Under the pieces are notes generated by a model. That model searched no databases, had not been told where the DNA came from, and was given only the letters and a program-made list of their open reading frames with translations. A stretch of DNA of 5,038 bases from Casp-actino8 sp040381935 (GTDB lineage Bacteria > Actinomycetota > Acidimicrobiia > Acidimicrobiales > Ilumatobacteraceae): contig JBEIGJ010000146.1 in assembly GCA_040381935.1 (NCBI GenBank), positions 1-5,038 of the forward strand, written 5' to 3'. Shown here in pieces: positions 1-5,038 of the stretch. Position 1 is the stretch's first letter. Each line of letters opens with the position of its first letter. The translations under genes and the position numbers were made by a program.

Positions 1-53
1 AAGGGGTTGAGGGACACTCCGGCACGGGGAATCTCCCGTGGCAAGTTCTCCAT
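1..53 (-). CDS. Possible 5' end of a divergent gene running off the left edge (weak)
   Basis: An ATG at 53 reading leftwards stays open to the window edge and gives MENLPREIPRAGVSLNP. A purine-rich AGGGGA (59-64 on the plus strand as its complement) sits 5 bases before it, which is good Shine-Dalgarno spacing. If real, it would be divergent from the plus-strand gene starting at 142, with a shared upstream region of 88 bases. Seventeen codons without a stop is weak support, and I do not recognise the peptide. It could equally be chance within untranslated sequence. Confidence 0.2.
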   Translation of the reverse strand, partial: MENLPREIPRAGVSLNP

Positions 54-132
54 GTACGTCCCCTACCGCTCACGAGATGCCCGACTTGGCTCTGCGCACC
101 TGGCCTGGCTCTATCTTCGCCAACCCTCATTT

Positions 133-136
133 GGAG
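133..136 (+). promoter_or_regulatory. Ribosome binding site for the 158-residue protein
   Basis: GGAG lies 5 bases upstream of the ATG at 142. This is the best start signal in the reading frame, and it is why 142 is chosen over the in-frame TTG at 7 (AAGGGG directly abutting it) and the ATG at 52 (no clear Shine-Dalgarno). Confidence 0.5.
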
Positions 137-141
137 ACGAC

Positions 142-618
142 ATGTCCTCACAAAATCTGGCTTCACGTGTCGATGAACTCCGACACAGCACCCGCTCCAT
201 CTCTCGCCTGACAGCAAGCACGATGAACATCCAAGATGCGGGCATTTCCGACGACGGGGTTTGGGCGATCCCCTTCCTTTGGGCTTGGCGTTGGATACAG
301 CGGCGCAGAATCGAAAGGCGACTACCGGCGGTGGAGTGCAAACTAAACGTGATTGCCGCCTATGCGCGACCAGAGGAAGATCGGCTTCGTCCCTGGCCAG
401 GTCGGGTCTCACGATGTGACCATCGAATCATCTTCCACGAGTCCGGGATCGAGAACGAGATCGACCTCACTGCAGCAACTCTCGAAGCCCTTTGCGATGG
501 GATCGCCTGGATCGATGTTCGGCGTGGCCACGACCGCCAACTGACCCTTGCAATTTATGCACCCGAGGAGCGCATTTTCGATGTACTAGGCGTGCGCTGC
601 CGAGCCGAGGGGTTCTAG
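142..618 (+). CDS. Hypothetical protein, 158 residues, Trp/Arg-rich middle
   Basis: I do not recognise this protein. The reading frame is open well upstream (to position 7), but the ATG at 142 has GGAG at proper spacing. Codon use looks genuine: ATC for Ile and GAC/GAG-rich. The product has a hydrophilic N-terminus (about 1-37), then a short stretch with four tryptophans (W41, W47, W49, W51), immediately followed by a basic patch (RRRIERR, 54-60). The remainder (about 65-158) reads like a soluble alpha/beta domain, with strand-like segments near 94-98 (RIIFH) and 133-140. No signal peptide and no full transmembrane helix are evident; the Trp segment could be an amphipathic or interfacial helix. 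It is the only well-supported plus-strand gene here and converges on the tRNA, ending 8 bases before the tRNA's encoded CCA. Function unknown. That it is a gene is likely but not certain. Confidence 0.6.
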   Translation: MSSQNLASRVDELRHSTRSISRLTASTMNIQDAGISDDGVWAIPFLWAWRWIQRRRIERRLPAVECKLNVIAAYARPEEDRLRPWPGRVSRCDHRIIFHESGIENEIDLTAATLEALCDGIAWIDVRRGHDRQLTLAIYAPEERIFDVLGVRCRAEGF

Positions 619-626
619 CGATTTCC

Positions 627-713
627 TGGTGTCGAAGGGGGGACTTGAACCCCCACGATCTTACGATCACTAGCCCCTCAAGCTAGCGCGTCTGCCTATT
701 CCGCCACTTCGAC
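627..713 (-). tRNA. tRNA-Leu (anticodon GAG), CCA encoded
   Basis: Read on the minus strand this folds as a complete class II tRNA of 87 bases. The acceptor stem is GTCGAAG (713-707) pairing with CTTCGAC (637-631), followed by discriminator A (630) and an encoded CCA (629-627). The anticodon stem CTAGC/GCTAG (686-682, 674-670) closes the loop TTGAGGG, with anticodon GAG at 679-677, reading CUC/CUU leucine codons. The long variable arm is GATC-GTAA-GATC (668-657), as expected for Leu. The T arm is GGGGG-TTCAAGT-CCCCC (654-638). The D arm contains GGCGGAATAGGCAGACGC. It lies 35 bases downstream of the secG stop on the same strand. The class, identity and fold are clear. Confidence 0.97.
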
Positions 714-736
714 GTGGTGTTGGTATGTAGATGACG

Positions 737-763
737 ATTTTACCGGCGTCAGCGGACCATCAA
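737..763 (-). promoter_or_regulatory. Candidate promoter for the tRNA-Leu gene (weak)
   Basis: On the minus strand, TTGATG (763-758) is followed after 15 bases by TAAAAT (742-737), about 24 bases before the tRNA 5' end at 713. The -10-like element fits TANNNT well. The -35 matches 4 of 6 consensus bases, and the spacer is shorter than the usual 17. It overlaps the end of secG. It would allow the tRNA to be made independently of the upstream genes, but such matches occur by chance. Confidence 0.25.
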
Positions 764-988
764 AAAGCCCAGGGCCAGAACCGAAATGATCCACACCAGA
801 GCAAAGATCATGGTGATGCGGTTCAAGTTACGCTCGGCAGCAGCAGATCCGAGACCCGCACCACCGCCACCGCCGAACATGTCGGACAGACCGCCACCCT
901 TGCCACTGTGCATCAAGATGCCCGCCACCATGGCCAGCATCGAGATCACGTTGATCACCACCATGATGTACATCAGAATGTCGCGCAC
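749..988 (-). CDS. secG: SecG, protein translocase subunit
   Basis: SecG is the small auxiliary subunit of the SecYEG channel. It assists SecA-driven export of unfolded proteins across the cytoplasmic membrane. The 79-residue product shows the family layout: membrane helix 1 (about 6-26), a cytosolic loop with the hallmark HSGKGGGLSDMFGGG (27-41) and a Gly/Ala-rich stretch, AERNLNRIT (51-59), then helix 2 (about 57-77). Length is typical of actinobacterial SecG. The start is GTG at 988. Upstream AGGA (1001-998, within AGGTAGGA) is 9 bases away, supporting this over the later in-frame ATG at 973, which would cut into helix 1. It begins 20 bases after the dppF stop and is followed by tRNA-Leu, so it may be the last coding gene of the transporter transcript. 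In many actinobacteria secG instead follows gap-pgk-tpiA, so this location is notable. Confidence 0.95.
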   Translation of the reverse strand: MRDILMYIMVVINVISMLAMVAGILMHSGKGGGLSDMFGGGGGAGLGSAAAERNLNRITMIFALVWIISVLALGFLMVR

Positions 989-1008
989 GGTCGCAAATCC
1001 TACCTGGG

Positions 1009-1980
1009 TCAGCCCGGGAAATGGCAGGCCACGGGATGCCCTTGACCCCGATCAAGCAACATCGGTTCTTCCTCGGCACAGAGGGCTTCAGCCCGAGGGC
1101 ATCGGGTCCGAAACCGGCATCCGGAGGGCGGATCGATGGGTGAAGGAGCATCCCCTTCGAGCATGATACGCCGCCGGTTTCGTTCCACTTGCGGATCGGG
1201 TACTGGCACCGCCGACAACAGTGCTTGGGTGTAGGGATGAGCGGCTCGCTCGTACAGCGACTCGGCATCGGCGACTTCCACCAATTTCCCGAGATGCATC
1301 ACCGCCACCTGGTCGGAGATGTGTCGTACCACCGACAGATCATGAGCGATGAATAAGAAACTCACATCAAGCCGATCCTGCAACTCCTCCAAGAGGTTCA
1401 CGACTCCAGCTTGGATGCTGACGTCAAGGGCTGACACTGGTTCGTCGAGCACCAGGAACTGAGGATTGCTGGCAAGAGCCCGAGCGATACCGATCCGTTG
1501 TCGTTGACCCCCGGAGAACTCGTGCGGAAATCGTTGAGCATGATCGGGTGACAGTCCGACCAACTCCAAGAGTTCCCGCACACGTTCTTGATGATCGATC
1601 GGCGACTTTTGCACGACCAATGGCTCAGCGACGGACACACCCACGGTCATCTTCGGATCGAGCGAGGCGTACGGATCCTGGAATACGATCTGCATCTCGC
1701 GCCGAATGGACATCAACTCGCGTCGCGGCAGACCAACGAGTTCGGTCCCTGCGAATCGTACCGAGCCCGACGTCGGTTCGATAAGACGCAAAACCGATCG
1801 GCCAACCGTGGTCTTCCCTGATCCCAATTCACCAACCAGGCCCAGAGTCCGACCGGGCGCTATAGAAAATGAAACTCCACTCACCGCTTGAACATCGACG
1901 GTCCGGCGTCGAAGACCTCGAGACTTCACGACTGGGAACGTTTTGACAAGATCTTTTACTTCGATCAAAGCCTCAGCCAC
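1009..1980 (-). CDS. dppF: Peptide ABC transporter ATP-binding protein, DppF/OppF type
   Basis: This is one of two ATPases that form a heterodimer under the DppB/DppC membrane channel and hydrolyse ATP to drive peptide import. The 323 residues show a Walker A GELGSGKT (50-57), Q-loop VFQDP (99-103), signature FSGGQRQR (155-162), Walker B FLVLDEP (175-181), D-loop SALD (183-186) and switch histidine (IAHD, H213). The C-terminal oligopeptide-transporter domain starts with HPYTQALL (248-255) and carries four cysteines (288, 294, 301, 319) in the usual C-x5-C-x6-C-x17-C layout. The extended N-terminus (F15 to Q31, with RRR at 24-26) is typical of the F-type subunit. The start is GTG at 1980 with GGAGG six bases upstream, overlapping the end of dppD by 8 bases. 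The Walker A has Leu where most relatives have Ser (GESGSGKT). This is a variable position, so activity should be intact. The substrate could be di-/oligopeptides or another Dpp-family ligand. Confidence 0.93.
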   Translation of the reverse strand: MAEALIEVKDLVKTFPVVKSRGLRRRTVDVQAVSGVSFSIAPGRTLGLVGELGSGKTTVGRSVLRLIEPTSGSVRFAGTELVGLPRRELMSIRREMQIVFQDPYASLDPKMTVGVSVAEPLVVQKSPIDHQERVRELLELVGLSPDHAQRFPHEFSGGQRQRIGIARALASNPQFLVLDEPVSALDVSIQAGVVNLLEELQDRLDVSFLFIAHDLSVVRHISDQVAVMHLGKLVEVADAESLYERAAHPYTQALLSAVPVPDPQVERNRRRIMLEGDAPSPIDPPSGCRFRTRCPRAEALCAEEEPMLLDRGQGHPVACHFPG

Positions 1981-2947
1981 TAGATGCCTCCGATTCCATC
2001 AACGAAGCCTTGAAGCAAGCCGACGTACCGGATCCCATCACTTCCAACTGCGGCATCTCTACACCGCAGTGGGCATCAGCAAGACGACAACGAGACGCAA
2101 AGGCACATCCCGCGGGTGGACGCAACATGTTCGGCGGTGAACCAGCAATGGGTACCAACGCGGTCTGACCGATTCGCGGTAATGAGCGAAGAAGACCCTC
2201 AGTGTACGGGTGTCGAGGACGCGAAAAGATGGCGTCCACACCGTTTTCCTCCACGATGCGGCCGGCGTACATCACCTGGACCCGATCAGCGACCCGCGCA
2301 ATGACGCCGAGATCATGGGTGATCATTACGATCGTCATGCCCAACTCTTTTTGTAGCGCGTCGATCAATTCAAGGATTTGCGCTTGGACAGTCACGTCAA
2401 GCGCCGTGGTCGGTTCATCGGCGATCAGGATGCGCGGATTGTTGGAAACAGCCATAGCAATCATGACCCGCTGGCGCATACCACCCGAGAACTCGTGAGG
2501 AAATTGCCGCGACCGATCGGCGGCCTGAGGAATTCCCACCATGTCCAAGAGTTCGACTGCCCGCCGACGGGCTTCTGCTACTCCGAGCGGTTGGTGCGCA
2601 CGAATCATCTCCACGATTTGATCACCCACTCGGTGTACCGGGTTCAGAGCTGAGAGCGGATCTTGGAAAATCATGGCGATCTGCGATCCCCGGATCGAAC
2701 GCATCTCCTTGCGGGATGCACCAATCAGGTTCACGTCGCCAACCATCGCCTGCCCAGAAACTCGTGCCGTGCGCGGCAACAGACCGAGCAATGCCAAGAA
2801 AGACACCGACTTACCGGCGCCACTCTCACCCACCACCCCCAATGTCTCACCGGCGCGCAAATCGAAATTGATGCCCCTCACTGCCTGGACGATTCCCTTT
2901 TGGGTGTGGAACTCGACATGGAGATCACGCACGCTAAGCACGGTCAT
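1973..2947 (-). CDS. dppD: Peptide ABC transporter ATP-binding protein, DppD/OppD type
   Basis: This is the second ATPase of the importer, partner of DppF on the cytoplasmic face. The 324 residues contain Walker A GESGAGKS (40-47), Q-loop IFQDPLSALNP (93-103, diagnostic of the D subunit), signature FSGGMRQR (153-160), Walker B ILIADEP (173-179), TALD (181-184) and switch histidine H211 (ITHDLG). The C-terminal domain begins HPYTEGLL (246-253). It contains cysteines 281, 287, 294 and 311, the set known in some DppD structures to hold an iron-sulfur cluster; a cluster here is inferred by family. The ATG start overlaps the dppC stop as ATGA (2944-2947), so translation is probably coupled. No strong Shine-Dalgarno is seen before it, consistent with coupling. 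Length and motifs are all intact. Confidence 0.94.
   Translation of the reverse strand: MTVLSVRDLHVEFHTQKGIVQAVRGINFDLRAGETLGVVGESGAGKSVSFLALLGLLPRTARVSGQAMVGDVNLIGASRKEMRSIRGSQIAMIFQDPLSALNPVHRVGDQIVEMIRAHQPLGVAEARRRAVELLDMVGIPQAADRSRQFPHEFSGGMRQRVMIAMAVSNNPRILIADEPTTALDVTVQAQILELIDALQKELGMTIVMITHDLGVIARVADRVQVMYAGRIVEENGVDAIFSRPRHPYTEGLLRSLPRIGQTALVPIAGSPPNMLRPPAGCAFASRCRLADAHCGVEMPQLEVMGSGTSACFKASLMESEASSG
1987..1991 (-). promoter_or_regulatory. Ribosome binding site of dppF
   Basis: A perfect GGAGG on the minus strand lies inside the end of dppD, with a 6-base spacer to the GTG at 1980. It is the strongest Shine-Dalgarno in the window and fixes the non-ATG start of dppF. Confidence 0.8.
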
Positions 2948-3915
2948 TTCGAAGACCCTGTCTCGAGTTTCGGATCGAAGGCGTCGCGAAGCCCGTCACC
3001 AATGAAGTTGATGCACACCGCTAGGAGAACCAAGAACCCGCATGGAAAGACCACTAACCACCAATTGCCCTGTTTGGCTCCCTGCTGGGACAACTCCACC
3101 AGTCGACCGAGCGAGGTCGACTCCTCCCCCGCTTGTGGCCCTAATCCGAAGAAGGACAATGTCGACTCAGCAACGATCGCACCAATGACCGACAAGCTGA
3201 GTGCCACCAAGATCGGTCCGACGGAATTGGGGAGCAAGTGGCGCAGGATGATCCGCCTGTTCGAAGCTCCGGCTGCCCGAGAAGCCTCGATGAACTCGCG
3301 CTCTTTCAAGGCCATGACCTGCCCACGAACCAGACGCGCCACACCCATCCAACCGAAAAACGCGAAGAGGAAGATCAAGAAACGAATGGATGATTTCTCA
3401 CCGATGATTCCGGTCAACCAGGGTACGCCACCCATGAACTCACGCAGGAGAATCAGAGAAATCAGAAAGGGGAAGGCGAGAAAAATATCGGTCACTCGCA
3501 TCACGACATCGTCCAACCGGCCGCCTTTCAGTCCCGAGATGGCTCCGACGGTAGTTCCGATCACTACCGATAGGACTGCAGCGACTGCTCCGATGAACAG
3601 AGACGTCCGTACCCCCCAGATGAGTCGGCTGTACATGTCTCGACCGATGTCGTCGGTACCAAACCAGGCAATGGATCGAGGACTCAAATAGATGTTGTTG
3701 CCCTCGCGAATTTCTAGGACCTGTTCGTTGATCCCATAGCGAGCAGTGAGAGGAGCAAGAATCACGACTATGCCGATGAATGCCATCACAACCGTGGACA
3801 CTGCTGCCCCTCGGTGATGCCAGTACCGCCGCCAAGCCATACGCCGTGGCGAAATCATGGACGAATCGAGGCCTTCGACGACATCGATCGAGTAGGTGTT
3901 CGCGGTCTCAGTCAA
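2944..3915 (-). CDS. dppC: Peptide ABC transporter permease, DppC/OppC type (TTG start)
   Basis: One of the two membrane subunits that form the peptide channel. From the TTG at 3915 it has 323 residues. A hydrophilic N-terminus (1-35) precedes membrane helix 1 (about 36-57). The C-subunit hallmark WFGTDDIGRDMYSRL follows (84-98), then helices near 101-128, 144-158, 176-197, 233-257 and 285-306. The cytoplasmic coupling loop is EREFIEASRAAG...LRHLLPN (205-230), which docks on the ATPases. The C-terminal WWLVVFPCGFLVLLAVCINF and GDGLRDAFDPKL are classic. The frame is open to an ATG at 3981, but that would overlap dppB by 74 bases and add a non-homologous-looking serine-rich segment. The TTG has GAGGA six bases upstream and overlaps dppB by only 8 bases. 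An ATG at 3858 is the other option. It shares ATGA with dppD downstream. Confidence 0.92.
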   Translation of the reverse strand: MTETANTYSIDVVEGLDSSMISPRRMAWRRYWHHRGAAVSTVVMAFIGIVVILAPLTARYGINEQVLEIREGNNIYLSPRSIAWFGTDDIGRDMYSRLIWGVRTSLFIGAVAAVLSVVIGTTVGAISGLKGGRLDDVVMRVTDIFLAFPFLISLILLREFMGGVPWLTGIIGEKSSIRFLIFLFAFFGWMGVARLVRGQVMALKEREFIEASRAAGASNRRIILRHLLPNSVGPILVALSLSVIGAIVAESTLSFFGLGPQAGEESTSLGRLVELSQQGAKQGNWWLVVFPCGFLVLLAVCINFIGDGLRDAFDPKLETGSSK

Positions 3916-4879
3916 GGCGAATCCTCGGGTCGAGTACGGCATAGAGCAGATCAGCAATGAGATTGAAGATGAGGACGGCAATAACGATGATCACCAGGTA
4001 CGGCATGAGTAGAGGGAAATCTCCCGTCGTCGAGGCCTTGATGAAATACGCACCCATACCGGGATAGTTGAAAATGTTCTCGGTGATGATGAGTCCACCA
4101 AGAAGCGCTCCAAGGTCGATACCGGCGATCGTCACCACCGGAATCAGGGCATTGCGCACACCATGGCGCATGATCACAGAGGATTCAGAAATACCCTTCG
4201 AACGAGCAGTTCGCATGTAGTCAGAGGTGGAGACTTCGATCAAAGAGGCGCGCATGTAGCGGCTGTAGGTGGCGATGGTTTGAATGGCTACGACGGATAC
4301 AGGAAGGATGAGGTGCTTGACCATCAGCACGAGGTCGAAACCTTGATGCCCCGGTGGATAAACCCCTCCGGTCGGCAACCACTTCAAGTTGACGGCGAAG
4401 ATCAACTGCAGGACAACTCCGGAGACGAATGGTGGAATAGCTCCGAGAAAAAAGGCCCCAGCATTCACCAGGGAATCGAATGCTCCACCTGGTTTGCGAG
4501 CGGCCAGGATTCCGAGCGCCATTCCGAAGACGATGCCAAGGACCGCCGAAATACCCGCCAAGCGCAACGTATTGAAGAACGCGTACCGTAATTGGGGATA
4601 CACCAAGGCACGGCCCTTGATGGAGCGTGGCCAATTGTCGGGACCCTGAACGAAACTCCACAGCCATTCGCGATAGCCGCGGAAATATCCGGAAAAACCT
4701 GGGTATAGACCATTGACCTCGATGTACTGCTGGATCTTTTCGCGACTAGCTCGCGGATTAGCTCGCTTATGGGAAGCAACCGGGTTCCAACCGATACGCA
4801 CCGCAACGTAGACGACGAAAGTGATCACGATCAGGATCGGCACGATCCACAGAATTCGCTTCAATGCATAGCGAAACAT
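3908..4879 (-). CDS. dppB: Peptide ABC transporter permease, DppB/OppB type
   Basis: First membrane subunit of the importer, 323 residues. It starts FRYALKRILWIVPILIVITFVV, a typical DppB N-terminal helix (about 9-29). A long external segment follows (about 30-98), then helices near 101-127, 137-163, 184-205, 244-266 and 288-316. The coupling loop reads SDYMRTARSKGISESSVIMRHGVRNALIPV (219-248), the family EAA-type motif that contacts the ATPases. The C-terminus is YAVLDPRIRLD, as usual. The external segment is unusual: the common GDPA motif after helix 1 is replaced by GWNPVASHKR, and PRASREKIQQYIEVNGL takes the place of the usual TPEQI...LGL stretch. The ATG at 4879 has a G-rich GGGGG (4888-4884) only 4 bases upstream, a weak, wobble-type Shine-Dalgarno. 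A strong hairpin separates it from the preceding gene. Confidence 0.93.
   Translation of the reverse strand: MFRYALKRILWIVPILIVITFVVYVAVRIGWNPVASHKRANPRASREKIQQYIEVNGLYPGFSGYFRGYREWLWSFVQGPDNWPRSIKGRALVYPQLRYAFFNTLRLAGISAVLGIVFGMALGILAARKPGGAFDSLVNAGAFFLGAIPPFVSGVVLQLIFAVNLKWLPTGGVYPPGHQGFDLVLMVKHLILPVSVVAIQTIATYSRYMRASLIEVSTSDYMRTARSKGISESSVIMRHGVRNALIPVVTIAGIDLGALLGGLIITENIFNYPGMGAYFIKASTTGDFPLLMPYLVIIVIAVLIFNLIADLLYAVLDPRIRLD
3922..3926 (-). promoter_or_regulatory. Ribosome binding site deciding the TTG start of dppC
   Basis: GAGGA on the minus strand, within the last codons of dppB, is 6 bases ahead of the TTG at 3915. This spacing is near ideal, and nothing comparable precedes the ATG at 3981 within a sensible gene arrangement. 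Confidence 0.65.
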
Positions 4880-4902
4880 GCCACCCCCAATCTGTTAAGA
4901 GA

Positions 4903-4941
4903 AATGGTTGGGGACGCCCACCACGGGCGTCCCCAACCATT
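4903..4941 (-). terminator. Strong intercistronic stem-loop between binding-protein gene and dppB
   Basis: A perfect 17-bp inverted repeat with a 5-base loop: on the plus strand AATGGTTGGGGACGCCC (4903-4919), loop ACCAC, GGGCGTCCCCAACCATT (4925-4941). On the transcribed minus strand it starts 14 bases after the stop at 4956 and is followed by TCTCTTAACAG, not a clean U-run. It therefore looks more like a leaky terminator or mRNA-stabilising hairpin than a full terminator. In ABC operons, such structures after the binding-protein gene keep its mRNA abundant while limiting read-through into the permease genes; that role is inferred here. Confidence 0.8.
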
Positions 4942-4955
4942 AACGATGTGTGTCC

Positions 4956-5038
4956 TCAGAGGACGTTGACCGTCGCTTCACCCGTCAGAATGTCCGACGG
5001 TTCGAAGGTTTGATCAGCTGTCGTGCGATAGGCACCCG
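4956..5038 (-). CDS. C-terminal end of probable peptide-binding protein (partial)
   Basis: Reading leftwards from the window edge, one minus-strand frame is open for 26 codons and ends in ...TFEPSDILTGEATVNVL followed by TGA at 4958-4956. The rest of the gene lies beyond the right edge. It is immediately upstream of dppB on the same strand, the usual place for the solute-binding protein (DppA/OppA, family 5), which would be a secreted lipoprotein that captures peptides. The tail itself is too short for me to assign the family, so the function rests on context. An odd-length palindrome, GTCCTC-A-GAGGAC (4952-4964), spans the stop codon. Confidence 0.65.
   Translation of the reverse strand, partial: GAYRTTADQTFEPSDILTGEATVNVL

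Noticed and set aside
7..141. Extending the plus-strand hypothetical gene to the TTG at 7
   Set aside because: AAGGGG directly abuts the TTG with no spacer, whereas the ATG at 142 has GGAG at 5 bases.
600..626. Terminator downstream of the tRNA
   Set aside because: The minus strand after the CCA shows no GC-rich stem followed by a U-run; transcript ending there cannot be supported from sequence.
670..686. Reading the tRNA anticodon as TGA (serine)
   Set aside because: Shifting the loop by one base breaks the pairing CTAGC/GCTAG. With the correct 5-bp stem and 7-base loop TTGAGGG, the anticodon is GAG, and the D-arm and variable arm match leucine tRNAs.
828..1268. A 146-codon minus-strand frame overlapping dppF and secG
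   Set aside because: It reads the end of dppF and most of secG out of frame, whereas both of those genes have clear family motifs.
2663..3691. A 342-codon plus-strand open frame opposite dppC and dppD
   Set aside because: It is antisense to strongly supported dppC. Its predicted product is low-complexity, rich in Arg, Pro, Thr and Ser, and resembles no protein family; it is a shadow of the coding strand's base bias.
3916..3981. Upstream ATG (3981) as the dppC start
   Set aside because: It would overlap dppB by 74 bases and add a segment unlike DppC N-termini, while the TTG at 3915 has a well-placed GAGGA.
4903..4941. Treating the long inverted repeat as an insertion-sequence end or CRISPR repeat
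   Set aside because: There is a single copy in the window, with no transposase, no target duplication and no spaced repeats; its position just after a stop codon fits an intercistronic RNA hairpin.

Overview
The window most likely comes from an actinobacterium, possibly of the Acidimicrobiia type. The SecG sequence (HSGKGGGLSDMFGGG core, AERNLNRIT before the second membrane helix) resembles actinobacterial SecG. The G+C content is moderately high by eye, GTG and TTG starts are used, and the genes are tightly overlapped. The phylum is an inference from one short protein and general style; the class is a guess.

Layout, right to left, because almost everything is on the minus strand. The right edge (4956-5038) holds the last 26 codons of a gene that by position should be the solute-binding protein of a peptide ABC transporter. 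A perfect 17-bp stem-loop follows (4903-4941). Next comes a complete set of Dpp/Opp-type transporter genes: permease dppB (3908-4879), permease dppC (2944-3915, with a re-assigned TTG start), ATPase dppD (1973-2947) and ATPase dppF (1009-1980). Each gene overlaps the next by 4 to 8 bases. Twenty bases after dppF comes secG (749-988, GTG start), and 35 bases after that a class II tRNA-Leu(GAG) with an encoded CCA end (627-713).

The left 620 bases are different. A plus-strand gene for an unrecognised 158-residue protein (142-618) converges on the tRNA. A weak candidate for a divergent minus-strand gene begins at 53 and runs off the left edge.

How the parts work together: the binding protein would capture peptides outside the membrane, DppB and DppC form the channel, and DppD/DppF power import. 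Overlapping starts suggest translational coupling of the four membrane and ATPase subunits. The hairpin between the binding-protein gene and dppB probably keeps binding-protein mRNA in excess. SecG, a small subunit of the SecYEG translocon, and the tRNA may share the transporter transcript, because no clear terminator is visible between dppF and the tRNA. I see no mobile element, CRISPR array or novel defence-like system. The points most worth a second look are the secG / tRNA-Leu(GAG) pairing behind a peptide transporter, the intercistronic hairpin, and the unknown 158-residue protein.
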